From positions 1 through 64,000 of the forward strand of contig DJXW01000007.1 in assembly GCA_002449845.1 (NCBI GenBank): DNA of 64,000 nucleotides, written 5' to 3'. This DNA is from Prevotella sp. UBA6994 (lineage in GTDB: Bacteria; Bacteroidota; Bacteroidia; Bacteroidales; Bacteroidaceae). Both the position numbers and the translations under genes were made by a program. The notes beneath the pieces were generated by a model that worked only from the letters and a program-made list of their open reading frames with translations, was not told the origin of the DNA and did not search any database. Shown one piece after another: positions 43,714 through 52,784 of the stretch (positions are counted from its first letter, which is position 1; each line of letters begins with the position of its first letter).

Positions 43714-45516
43714 TTACCTGTTTTTACTTGTTGACTTTTCATCTATATACACAGGGTTCTGCCTGAGTAGCCTATTCACTTTCATCTCGCTTTCCAAGAT
43801 AGGCCAATAGAGGAATGGCTCACCCTTCATCTTGTAGGAAACGGCATCTCCACCACTCATATACTTCCTAACGATGAGTTTCAGCATCGGAGAGTAAAGT
43901 TGCGGCCAAGAGGTATTGTCTGCCATTTTTTTAGTGATATCTACACCGTCCATGTGACGATAGCAGAAACGCATGAGGTCATACCAACGCTTACCCTCGA
44001 AACAAAGTTCACGTTCACGCTCTGCAAGTACGAGGAGTTCCATGTCGCTCTTCGATTGGAAGTTGGTAATCTTCAGCGTATCGCCTTTTGTCAGTCCGTC
44101 CTCAGAGATAGAACGTTTGTTCACTGTTTGTACCAAGTCGAACGCCTTCTCCAATGTCACCTTGTCGCTGTCAGAAACTGCCGTCTGTACCAATGCCTCT
44201 GCCTTCATCAGCATCACGTCGGTCAGACGATATACTATCCAGTTTGAACCAAAGCTGGTATAAGCACTTGGAATTACGTCAGAACTTTTCTTAGTACCTT
44301 CCGACTGTGTAGTTGAACCAATAGTTGCCTGTCCCACCATCTTTCTCACTTCCAACTGCGTAGCTTCCTCGTTATGTCCACCATATACGTTGTTCCAATA
44401 ACGATAGTCAGAAGTGGTTTCATAAACTTTCTGTCCCTGGATGGTATTCACGTTGTCAGCAAAATAGTTGAAGATAGACGAAGCCATCAACATACTTGTG
44501 TTTTTATAATCATAGCTTTGTGAATTACTATTCCACGAACCAGTACGATAATAAGCATTTTCAAGTGCATGGTTGAAACCATTATCATCGTTATTGTACT
44601 GCCATTCCAGAATACTCTCACGGCTATTACCATTCACAAACAAATTGTAGTAAGCCTCAATTCCCCTATGTAGGTGATAAATATCCTTTTCTGCACTTCC
44701 TCCTACCAAGTCAACGTTGTTAGCCTTATAGTATTCATCTTTTGATTGGATGACCCTATCGGCATACTCGATACACTTCTGGTAGTCGGATTGGCTCTTA
44801 GTCATGGAAGCACGCCACAAGTAAATGTCAGCAAGCAAGGCATTCACGGCATCAAGCGTGAAGTATCCCCAGTTGCGCCAATCATCCACACCATATCCGC
44901 CAGTGAGCATAATGCCTTTTTGCGACTCTTCCAAGTCGGCAATGATGTGTTGCATCAAGCTGTCGGGAGTGGTTTGTGCAACCAACATATTCTGGTCATC
45001 ATCCTCATACGACTGTGTAGTATAAGGTACGTCACGGAAGGTACGCAGCAAATAGAAATAACACAAGCTGCGCAATGCCAGCATCTGTGCACGAGCTGCC
45101 TGATAGTCGCCCTCGGTAAATGCGGGATCTACCGCCATTACGTCAGAGGCATGATTGATTACGATATTACAACGGTTAATCGTTGAGTAGAAAGAAGCCC
45201 AGTTATTATAACCGTTAGAGGGCAACAAGTTTACGGCATTGATATTGTCGAGCGACGAACTGGAGAAGTCGGTGTATTTCATCAACTCGTCAGAACGGAA
45301 CGCTCCCCAGATAATAGCGCGTTCTTGGTTATCGTAACTTGCTATGCTCTTGTATGCACCGTTTACCATTTCCTGCACGTCAGACTTCGTTTTCCAGAAA
45401 TCCTCGGCAATGGTCTTGTCTGTGGGGTAGATGGTCAGGAAGTCGTCACACGAAGTAAAGCCCAGCAAGGCAACCACTGCCATCACGCACACCTTATATA
45501 TATTATTGCATTTCAT
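43714..45516 (-). CDS. SusD/RagB-family outer-membrane lipoprotein (first pair)
   Basis: 600 residues from the ATG at 45514-45516 (MKCNNIYKVCVMAVVALLGF); a start at 45525 is also possible, while longer frames run into the SusC gene. The lipobox FTSC is followed by DDFLTIYPTDKTIAEDFWKT, a textbook SusD beginning. The C-terminal RERELCFEGKRWYDLMRF is the conserved SusD signature. It starts 13 nt after the SusC stop and forms the first SusC/SusD pair. Confidence 0.94.
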   Translation of the reverse strand: MKCNNIYKVCVMAVVALLGFTSCDDFLTIYPTDKTIAEDFWKTKSDVQEMVNGAYKSIASYDNQERAIIWGAFRSDELMKYTDFSSSSLDNINAVNLLPSNGYNNWASFYSTINRCNIVINHASDVMAVDPAFTEGDYQAARAQMLALRSLCYFYLLRTFRDVPYTTQSYEDDDQNMLVAQTTPDSLMQHIIADLEESQKGIMLTGGYGVDDWRNWGYFTLDAVNALLADIYLWRASMTKSQSDYQKCIEYADRVIQSKDEYYKANNVDLVGGSAEKDIYHLHRGIEAYYNLFVNGNSRESILEWQYNNDDNGFNHALENAYYRTGSWNSNSQSYDYKNTSMLMASSIFNYFADNVNTIQGQKVYETTSDYRYWNNVYGGHNEEATQLEVRKMVGQATIGSTTQSEGTKKSSDVIPSAYTSFGSNWIVYRLTDVMLMKAEALVQTAVSDSDKVTLEKAFDLVQTVNKRSISEDGLTKGDTLKITNFQSKSDMELLVLAERERELCFEGKRWYDLMRFCYRHMDGVDITKKMADNTSWPQLYSPMLKLIVRKYMSGGDAVSYKMKGEPFLYWPILESEMKVNRLLRQNPVYIDEKSTSKNR

Positions 45517-45529
45517 ACTTATCATTGTT

Positions 45530-48500
45530 TTAGAATCCGATAATAATGTTTGCGGTAACCGACTTGCTTCGTGGCGTTTGAGAATTGTCGTATGCAATAC
45601 CCCAAGCTCCAGCGGAGTGCTCTGGGTCTGTGCCGCTATACTTGCTGAACACCAAGAGGTTCTGTCCAGACAAGCTGAATTGCAAACGGTTTAAGCCAAT
45701 CTTCTGCAACGTCTTCTTGTTGAAGTTGTAAACCAATTGTATGTAACTCATACGAATGAAAGAAGCGTCTTCCACATAACGGTCGCTACCGAGCCAGTTG
45801 TAACCCGTGTCATACATGGCACGTGGTATGGTGGTCACGTCGCCATTCTTACGCCAGCGCCAGTTCACGGCAGAGCTTTGGTTGTAAGCGTTGAACATTT
45901 CTTCAAGTCCCATCTTGGCAGAGTTCACAATCTTGATGCCAGAACGATAGGTGAAGCTGGTCTTCAACGACCAGTTGCCATAGAAGAAGCTCAAGCCGAA
46001 ACCACCACTCATCTTCGGGTTGGAGTTGCCTAAGTAAACAATGTCGAGAGAGTTGATTTGTCCGTCATGGTTGATGTCTTCGTAAATAGCATCACCACCC
46101 TGGAACTTGTAAGACGAACTACCATCCTTATAGTTATATACTTGTTGGATGGGGTTACTCTTTGCGTCCATCAGCACATGGCCTTCGTTGTCGATAGCCA
46201 CGGGAGCAGTCTTTCCTTCTGCCAGGAAGTTGTTGATGTAAGAACGGAACTCCTCAGCAGACCATCCACGACTCTCACGTTGGTTAATCAACCACTCGTA
46301 TGAATATTGGTAAACACCCTTGTAGCGCAATCCGTAGATAGAGCCCAATGGGTTACCAATCTGGATACGGTTCAGGTAAGCACCACGATTGTTGTACGAC
46401 CATTCCGAGTTGATAGACTCCAGCACGCTCTCGTCCATATCCACAATCTCATTGAAGTTTTGGCAGATGTTGAAGTTGGCACTCATCGAGAACTTACCAA
46501 TCTTGATGAAGCGGTTGGCACTGATGTTCAACTCCCATCCCTTGTTGGTCATCTCACCTACGTTGGTCCAAGCCAAAGAGGAGAATCCTGACGTTGAAGG
46601 AATGCGTACACCACTCATCAACAGGTTCTTAGTACGCTTGAAGTAGTAGTTGAAATCACCAGTAATCAAATCGTTGAAGAAGCCGAAGTCACCACCAATG
46701 TTGTAAGACATGGTGCGCTCCCATTGCAGTTTGTTCAGTTGCAAGCCTTCCAAGTAGGTTACAGGCGCACTACTGTTGCCGTAGAAGCCAGAGGTGTTAT
46801 ACTTGGCATATTGCAAATATTCAGAACCAGGCTGCTTACCCACGATACCCCATGATGGGCGGAAAGAAAGCATAGACAACCAAGAGTCTGACCATTTCAT
46901 CCAAGGTTCGTCAGAGATGTTCCAACGGGCAGAAACGCCAGGGAACCAACCCCACTTCCTACTGTCACCAAACTTGGTGGTACCATCGACACGCATAGAG
47001 AAGTCTATGGCGTAGCGAGTCTTGAATGAGAGGTGTCCTTGGTAGATTCCAGACATCGAACGCCATTGTCCATTACCCGTGTTCATGTTATTCAAGTCAG
47101 CATCTACGGTAGGAGAGGTCACTCCGTTGGGTACGTTTCGGTTAGACACGTTCTGGCTGTTGTTGTTACCAGAGGTCAATTCCCATCGTCCCAGCATGGT
47201 CAAGTACCAATCCTCGTTCTTGAAATGCGGTGTGAAGGTCAAGGTATGTCTTGTTGTAAATGCCAATGAATTATAGTCGTAACCCGTACTCAAGTTATAG
47301 TTTCCATCGGTCCATCCATTCGTATTCAACGAACCTGGCCAGAAACTTGGGCGGCTCATTGAGTAGATGTCCATGTACACCAATCCCGAATAGTCGAGGC
47401 GGGTCTTGTCATCGTCCTTACCCAAGAGGTAATAGTCAAGACGGAACTCTGGAGAGATACGATAAGTCTTCTCATCCTTCCAAGCCAAGTTGGCAATGGC
47501 AACGGGGTTACCGAGGTTACGGATGGAAGACAATTGCGTAGATGACGTACCAGCTACGGTAGAGCCTGCGCCATTGGCACCTGAAGGCAACATCACGTAA
47601 AACTCATCAGTGTCTTCACCTTGTGCGTTTTGGCGATAGATAGCCATATTAGGCGACATCTTCTGTGCACGTCCCAGGATGTTGTCATCATAGTTCTTCT
47701 GGTTGTTGGTATAGGTCAGAGGGAACGTAGTACGGAACGTGATACGGTCACTCACGAAGTAGTCTAATGCCAGTTTCGTAGAGAAACGGTCGAGCTTTTG
47801 CTTGATGATAGTACCCGTCTGCTTATCATAACCGGCAGAGATACGGAAGTTGGCTTTCTCTCCACCACCGGTGATGGTAAGGTAGTGATACTGGCTCCAT
47901 CCCGTTTGCTGAACAGCCTTCACCCAGTCGGTATTGTTGTTCCAGTTCTCAAACTCAGCCCAAGAACGGTTATAGTTAATCTCGTTGATAGCTGTAGTGG
48001 CAGTAGCACTCTGATTGGGGTTATAGTACATTTCCTTGAGCATCATGGTATAGTCGTCACCATTCAGCAGGTTATAACCCTTCGGCTGCCAGTTGGCTTG
48101 CACACGCAGAGAGTAGTCCACGCGCGTCTTACCACGCGAACCACGTTTCGTTACGATAGAGATTACACCGTTTGCACCACGCGAACCCCAGATAGCTGTA
48201 GCAGCGGCATCTTTCAAGATATCAATCTTCTCGATGTCAGAGGGGTTGATAGAGAGCAGTGATGCGTAGGTCTCCTCGTTGGCAGAGGTAAAGTCGAACG
48301 ACTCATCAGGATTGTCGAAGATATTTCCGTCAACCACAATCAGCGGCTCTGCTGAACCATTGATAGAGGTCACACCACGCAAGCGCATGGAAGTACCAGA
48401 ACCCAGGTTACCAGAGTTGGCAACGATGTCAAGACCGGCAATCTTTCCTTGCAGCGCCTCATCGGCAGAGGTAAAGGAAAGACCTTCCACCTCGTTCATG

Positions 48501-48907
48501 TCGAACGTCTGCTTGGCAACCGACACCTCATTCTCTGGAATCACCAGACCACCGGAGCGGAATTTCTTCGTGGCTTTCACCACCACTTCCTTCAGCGTGT
48601 TCTCGTCTTCCATCTCAATGTTAAACACCGTCTGGTTACCAATGGGAACAGTCACCGTCTTGTATCCGATATATGAGACTCTCAACTTATTATTCGTATT
48701 GACAACTTCCATAGAGAAGTTACCATTGATATCGGTCTGAGCATACGACACGTTACGGTTGTTTGCGTCAATCTCGACCACATTACACATCATCACGGGG
48801 CCATCGGGGGCGTTGACGGTACCCGAGATACGTGTCTGTGCCATTGCCACCTGACCCAGTAGGCAGCAAATCGACAGCAACAGATATTTTATCTTGTTTG
48901 TTTTCAT
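45530..48907 (-). CDS. SusC/RagA-family TonB-dependent transporter (first pair)
   Basis: 1125 residues. Signal peptide MKTNKIKYLLLSICCLLGQV; regulatory-like domain ISGTVNAPDGPVMMCNVVEI; plug with MRLRGVTSINGSAEPLIVVD and GSRGANGVISIVTKRGS; barrel ending in NIIIGF. There is no N-terminal STN domain, so signalling to an anti-sigma factor is unlikely, and none is encoded nearby. It begins 18 nt after the first fasciclin gene. Confidence 0.95.
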   Translation of the reverse strand: MKTNKIKYLLLSICCLLGQVAMAQTRISGTVNAPDGPVMMCNVVEIDANNRNVSYAQTDINGNFSMEVVNTNNKLRVSYIGYKTVTVPIGNQTVFNIEMEDENTLKEVVVKATKKFRSGGLVIPENEVSVAKQTFDMNEVEGLSFTSADEALQGKIAGLDIVANSGNLGSGTSMRLRGVTSINGSAEPLIVVDGNIFDNPDESFDFTSANEETYASLLSINPSDIEKIDILKDAAATAIWGSRGANGVISIVTKRGSRGKTRVDYSLRVQANWQPKGYNLLNGDDYTMMLKEMYYNPNQSATATTAINEINYNRSWAEFENWNNNTDWVKAVQQTGWSQYHYLTITGGGEKANFRISAGYDKQTGTIIKQKLDRFSTKLALDYFVSDRITFRTTFPLTYTNNQKNYDDNILGRAQKMSPNMAIYRQNAQGEDTDEFYVMLPSGANGAGSTVAGTSSTQLSSIRNLGNPVAIANLAWKDEKTYRISPEFRLDYYLLGKDDDKTRLDYSGLVYMDIYSMSRPSFWPGSLNTNGWTDGNYNLSTGYDYNSLAFTTRHTLTFTPHFKNEDWYLTMLGRWELTSGNNNSQNVSNRNVPNGVTSPTVDADLNNMNTGNGQWRSMSGIYQGHLSFKTRYAIDFSMRVDGTTKFGDSRKWGWFPGVSARWNISDEPWMKWSDSWLSMLSFRPSWGIVGKQPGSEYLQYAKYNTSGFYGNSSAPVTYLEGLQLNKLQWERTMSYNIGGDFGFFNDLITGDFNYYFKRTKNLLMSGVRIPSTSGFSSLAWTNVGEMTNKGWELNISANRFIKIGKFSMSANFNICQNFNEIVDMDESVLESINSEWSYNNRGAYLNRIQIGNPLGSIYGLRYKGVYQYSYEWLINQRESRGWSAEEFRSYINNFLAEGKTAPVAIDNEGHVLMDAKSNPIQQVYNYKDGSSSYKFQGGDAIYEDINHDGQINSLDIVYLGNSNPKMSGGFGLSFFYGNWSLKTSFTYRSGIKIVNSAKMGLEEMFNAYNQSSAVNWRWRKNGDVTTIPRAMYDTGYNWLGSDRYVEDASFIRMSYIQLVYNFNKKTLQKIGLNRLQFSLSGQNLLVFSKYSGTDPEHSAGAWGIAYDNSQTPRSKSVTANIIIGF

Positions 48908-48925
48908 ATTTCAATGTATATAGTT

Positions 48926-51775
48926 TTAATATCGTTTATACAACGTGCTGTCGAATTTCTTCCTGAAGGCAGCCAACTTTCTTTTCGCGTTGTTGCCTGT
49001 CCAAAGTGCATCGTAGCGGTCGGTGTCTGTATGAACGTTAAACGGAGTACTGATCTGGTGTACCACGGCAAACGAAGAGGCAGAAATCGAAGAGGCACGA
49101 TTAGCGATGAGGTTAAACATGAAGTCACGAGTCATCTTGTTCACCAGTTTCCTGCTGTTGAGGTTGGTTGCATCGATTTCGATAGCATTGCCATGCTTAT
49201 CGGTTACGGTCAACTTACCACTTCCACCGTTCACGATCAGTTTCTCGCGAATACCGAGGGTATCAGAGTTAGCCGTAGCATACTCACCACCTTCCACTAC
49301 GTTGTCGGCATAGATCGAGTTGTCTTGGAAATGATACCTGATGAATGTGTTGATTTCCTCAACCATTGCCAGAGCCTTGTTGCGTGCTTCCTGACGGGCA
49401 GCACTGTCTTCCTCGTCAGCCCACTGCTTATAGATAGCATAGATGTCTTCCCATTTGGGCAAGCCACGCTGATAGGCAATGTTCATGGCATCATTGTCTG
49501 GAGCATATACAGTATAATTATATGTATTAAAATAATTAATGTTATCAGTCAGTCCGTTCTTGGCGGCAAACACGTGATAAGCTTCCATACGTTTCTTCTT
49601 GGTCACCTGATTGATTTCGGAGAGTCTGTCGCTGGCAAATCCCATCACCGTATCACCCACCTCACTACTCAAGAAGCTGCAAAGATCCATGAACTGTGAG
49701 AACTGGTCGTTGTCGTTCAGTACGTTATACACTGAGTTGATAGGTCCTTGTATCACGTGGTCGATAGCGTAAGATACACCATTCTTCTGGGTATAAGTCT
49801 TGGTCACGAAAGAAGTAGGATAGCCATTGTCTATCTGTGAGCCACTTTGTACCCTGCCGTCGCCGAACATGATCTCTCCACCATGCTTGGTCTTGTAATA
49901 ACGGTTGTCACCCATTCTCTCTCCCGTACCGAGCACCACGGTATGATAGTTCAAGATGTCTATCAATTGCGTCTTGAAGTTGGCTGGTGTCACCATACCC
50001 AACGAGTCGGTCACCTCGCCTGTCTGTGGGTTGTATCTCCACTGAGAGCACTTCACGTAAGGATTGGTTTTCTCATAATAGAACTTCAGCACGCGTGGCT
50101 GGTCATGCTTCAGGTAAGTGGGGTCAACATAGTAATTCTTGAAAGCATCGTCGGTAGGAATGAAGAATCCATAGTTGGCACTCATGGCAAGCAGGTATGC
50201 GTAGAAGTTCAGGTTCAGTCCTAATGGCGAAGAGCCACCGTTACCATCATTGATGGCTTGGTTGAACACCCTCATGTCGCTACTCAGCAATGCGGGAGCC
50301 GATACAGCCACATAGCGGTTAGGAGCGAATACGGTGTTCAGCATGTAAGCCACACCATTGTTGGCAATCTTCACGTCATACGTACCGTCAGCATTTTTGT
50401 TGATCACGTCCTTGCTGAGTCCCATGGGGTCAGAGGCATCGTCCATTACGTCTCCAAACTTGCTGGGTACCGTTCCCACGAACGAGCTCTTCATCAAGTT
50501 GTTCAAGAAAGCCTGAACGATGTCAATAGGAATAGAGTCGATGTTCTCATTGAGGTTAGCCTCGATGTTCTCCAATTTACCGAACTGGTTGATCAGGAAC
50601 TCTCCTGAGCCACCCGGCAAGAAGTACTGCTTCATTGCCTCGTCGGTAGGCACGAAGATGGTAGCCAAGTCGCTCAATGCGTTCGAGCCAGTCTGTCCGT
50701 TGGTGTACGTATTCCATCCTGGGTCGAAGTTCAGCAAGTATTGCACCTGTGCCCCGTTCGGGTCAATGTTCAGCGCACCACCCTGTGAGCGAGAGCTGAA
50801 GTAGCGTTTCTCAAAGATAGAGTCGATGAGCTGGTAGCCATACATCTGAGCATAGTCGTTGTAGTTGTTGGTCACCGTTGCGTTGTAGAAAGGAGCACTG
50901 AAACGGTCGAGCATCCTGCTGAAGTAGTTGCTCTCTCCACTGGTGCGAATCACCTCTGCCAAGTTGCCTGGAGGCACCAACACATTCTCTAATTGGTGAA
51001 TGTATCCATTCTGGCAGGTCACGTCAGGTTTGATGATTTTGTTACGGAAGATGTAGGCAGAGTTTTCCGTGTCGCTGTAAGGCGTACCCGTGATAATCTC
51101 GAAGTCGCTGTCAGCCTCACGAATCTTGATGTCGTTGCCCGTCATCTGCTCGGCGGTGAAGTGCACCATCATTGGGGAGGTAGCATCCTGCACCATGTGT
51201 ATTCCCCTCTGCATGAACTTCGTCCAATACGAGTTGTTGGCAGGAAGATTCGCCATCGTAGAGGGCAGTCCACCTTGAACAAAGGTAATGGAGTCAATCA
51301 CGTTCACACCTGTTGTGTGCTTCAAGGCAATACCTGGAGTCACCTCAGAACCGATAGGCACGTTAGACAACATTTCCACCAAGATGGCGTTGTCGAGCAT
51401 AGATGAATAAAGCAACTGCTTTTTCATTGCCTCTGTCAGGTCCTCGTACTTGGTAACACCCCATGTGTTGTTGGCATAGAAGCGTTCAAATGCCTCGTCG
51501 TTGGCGGGAAAGACGGTTTTAGAACCCGTCTTAGCCAATGTCTCGGCATAGCCCAAATCATCGATGAGCCGCAGGTAGTTTCGGAAAGTACCCGTAAGTA
51601 CTTCTTGGTTAGGATTCGAAAGCTCCTTGTAGATACTGTTTCCCAGCCAACTCGGATAGTTACCCTCATCGTCCAAGGTATAGTCATCCTTACAAGAAGT
51701 GAACCCACCACACATCACTGCCAAGGAGGCTCCAATGAGGAACTTTCTGGTCAGTTTCACAAAGCGGTAATTCAT
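48926..51775 (-). CDS. Large four-FAS1-domain surface lipoprotein, first gene of the SusC/SusD operon
   Basis: 949 residues with a lipoprotein signal ending GGFTSC, then KDDYTLDDE. Four FAS1 H1-like motifs are spread along it: SKTVFPANDEAFERF (near 86), LATIFVPTDEAMKQYF (near 366), YGFFIPTDDAFKNYY (near 536) and YTVYAPDNDAMNIAY (near 770). FAS1 domains are adhesion modules in bacteria and eukaryotes. Being first in the operon, it should be made in the largest amount. No enzyme motif is seen. Confidence 0.87.
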   Translation of the reverse strand: MNYRFVKLTRKFLIGASLAVMCGGFTSCKDDYTLDDEGNYPSWLGNSIYKELSNPNQEVLTGTFRNYLRLIDDLGYAETLAKTGSKTVFPANDEAFERFYANNTWGVTKYEDLTEAMKKQLLYSSMLDNAILVEMLSNVPIGSEVTPGIALKHTTGVNVIDSITFVQGGLPSTMANLPANNSYWTKFMQRGIHMVQDATSPMMVHFTAEQMTGNDIKIREADSDFEIITGTPYSDTENSAYIFRNKIIKPDVTCQNGYIHQLENVLVPPGNLAEVIRTSGESNYFSRMLDRFSAPFYNATVTNNYNDYAQMYGYQLIDSIFEKRYFSSRSQGGALNIDPNGAQVQYLLNFDPGWNTYTNGQTGSNALSDLATIFVPTDEAMKQYFLPGGSGEFLINQFGKLENIEANLNENIDSIPIDIVQAFLNNLMKSSFVGTVPSKFGDVMDDASDPMGLSKDVINKNADGTYDVKIANNGVAYMLNTVFAPNRYVAVSAPALLSSDMRVFNQAINDGNGGSSPLGLNLNFYAYLLAMSANYGFFIPTDDAFKNYYVDPTYLKHDQPRVLKFYYEKTNPYVKCSQWRYNPQTGEVTDSLGMVTPANFKTQLIDILNYHTVVLGTGERMGDNRYYKTKHGGEIMFGDGRVQSGSQIDNGYPTSFVTKTYTQKNGVSYAIDHVIQGPINSVYNVLNDNDQFSQFMDLCSFLSSEVGDTVMGFASDRLSEINQVTKKKRMEAYHVFAAKNGLTDNINYFNTYNYTVYAPDNDAMNIAYQRGLPKWEDIYAIYKQWADEEDSAARQEARNKALAMVEEINTFIRYHFQDNSIYADNVVEGGEYATANSDTLGIREKLIVNGGSGKLTVTDKHGNAIEIDATNLNSRKLVNKMTRDFMFNLIANRASSISASSFAVVHQISTPFNVHTDTDRYDALWTGNNAKRKLAAFRKKFDSTLYKRY

Positions 51776-52057
51776 ACTTTTTAAGATTTTAGTTATTTAT
51801 GATGTTTATTAATTAATGTACACTTAGGTTTTTAAAAACGTGCAAATATAATATAATTTTTTTAAATATGTCTTCAAACCCCACATTTTTAAGTTAAAAA
51901 CACCCGATATAGATAAATATTTCGACTTTATCAACAATTATGAGCTAATTATGAACATGATAATTTTAAAGGGAAAAGATAACAGCAGATACAAGGGTTT
52001 GGTTGACTACAGACATCTGATGCCTACGCCACCTCCCTCAATTGAGAATAATCAAAG
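51776..52057. other. Upstream region of the SusC/SusD operon
   Basis: AT-rich; holds the operon promoter (51843-51878) and otherwise nothing recognised up to the palindromic element that starts at 52058. Confidence 0.5.
51843..51878 (-). promoter_or_regulatory. Promoter of the seven-gene SusC/SusD operon
   Basis: On the minus strand TTTG (51875-51878) is followed after 24 nt by TATATTTG (51843-51850), 67 nt before the ATG at 51775. The spacer is somewhat long. No other promoter match was noticed at the short gene boundaries inside the operon. Confidence 0.55.
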
Positions 52058-52308
52058 TAATTATTTATGAGTTGGTACACAGAGCCCCTATCGGGGCGTT
52101 AAGAACACAGGCAGGGGTAAAGCGTAGCGAAACCCCTGCATAGGATGTATGAGCATATTAAAACCCCGACTGGGGTGACAGAATATCTATCGTACCTTTG
52201 GTACTTTTTTACTAACTGCTCCTTTTACAGGGGTTTCGCTTCGCTACACCCCTGCCTGTGTTCTTAACGCCCCTATCGGGGCTCTGTGTACTGACTCATA
52301 AATTATTA
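52058..52308. mobile_element. 251-bp palindromic MITE/REP-like element
   Basis: Two 81-bp arms (52058-52138 and 52228-52308) are inverted repeats with 8 mismatches. Within the arms lie smaller palindromes such as GCCCCTATCGGGGC. The 89-nt centre has ACCCCGACTGGGGT and GTACCTTTGGTAC hairpins. No transposase gene is inside, so a non-autonomous element moved by an IS200/RAYT-type enzyme elsewhere is likely. Confidence 0.75.
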
Positions 52309-52670
52309 CAAAAAAATATTCGAAAAAATCGCAAACCAGAAAAGAAGGAAGCCTGAACAATAGGTTTTGGGGTGCAAAATGACTTGTTTCACCCCATAAC
52401 TATATATGTTATGACCGTAACTATATATGTTACGAGCGTAATTCATATAGTTAGCAAGCCCATTTAGTATGTTACAAAGGCTCAAAAACAGTGTTTTTTC
52501 GCATAAAAATACAGAAAACGAATGTATAAATATACCATCATTTTAGCAAGCATCTCATAATCAACCTATTACAAAAACACCCAAAAACCACCATTTTTTT
52601 GACCCACGGAAGAGTTGGTGAAAAATATCGCAATCTGGAGGGCCTTTTTTATCACTTTTTATTGACAAAT
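52302..52670 (+). repeat. Right copy of the noncoding element that brackets the SusC/SusD operon
   Basis: The counterpart of 33868-34256, same orientation, starting at the edge of the palindromic element and ending shortly before the DUF2851 promoter. Identical blocks: 52606-52629 and 52646-52669. Confidence 0.8.
52397..52474. repeat. Four palindromic 15-mers spaced exactly 21 bp (right array)
   Basis: Units begin at 52397, 52418, 52439 and 52460. The first two are TAACTATATATGTTA; the third is TAATTCATATAGTTA and the fourth degenerate. Same period and unit as the left array. Confidence 0.78.
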
Positions 52671-52716
52671 CAAAAAGGGAAAGAACGATTTTTCCATGAC
52701 TTTTCTGCCTTTCCCT

Positions 52717-52746
52717 TTTGGGATTCACAAAAAAAAGCTATCTTTG
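52717..52746 (+). promoter_or_regulatory. Promoter of the DUF2851 gene
   Basis: TTTG (52717-52720), an 18-nt spacer, then TATCTTTG (52739-52746), 38 nt before the ATG at 52785. Confidence 0.65.
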
Positions 52747-52784
52747 CACCATGAAGGACAGACTTCAAACTTGAATATAATGCT

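Noticed and set aside
34619..51775. Conventional polysaccharide-utilisation locus
   Set aside because: No glycosidase, lyase, sulfatase, esterase or regulator occurs in the operon, so a glycan substrate cannot be assigned from the sequence.
52751..52774. Seven-codon leader peptide before the DUF2851 gene
   Set aside because: ATG to TGA gives only MKDRLQT, with no attenuator structure beside it.
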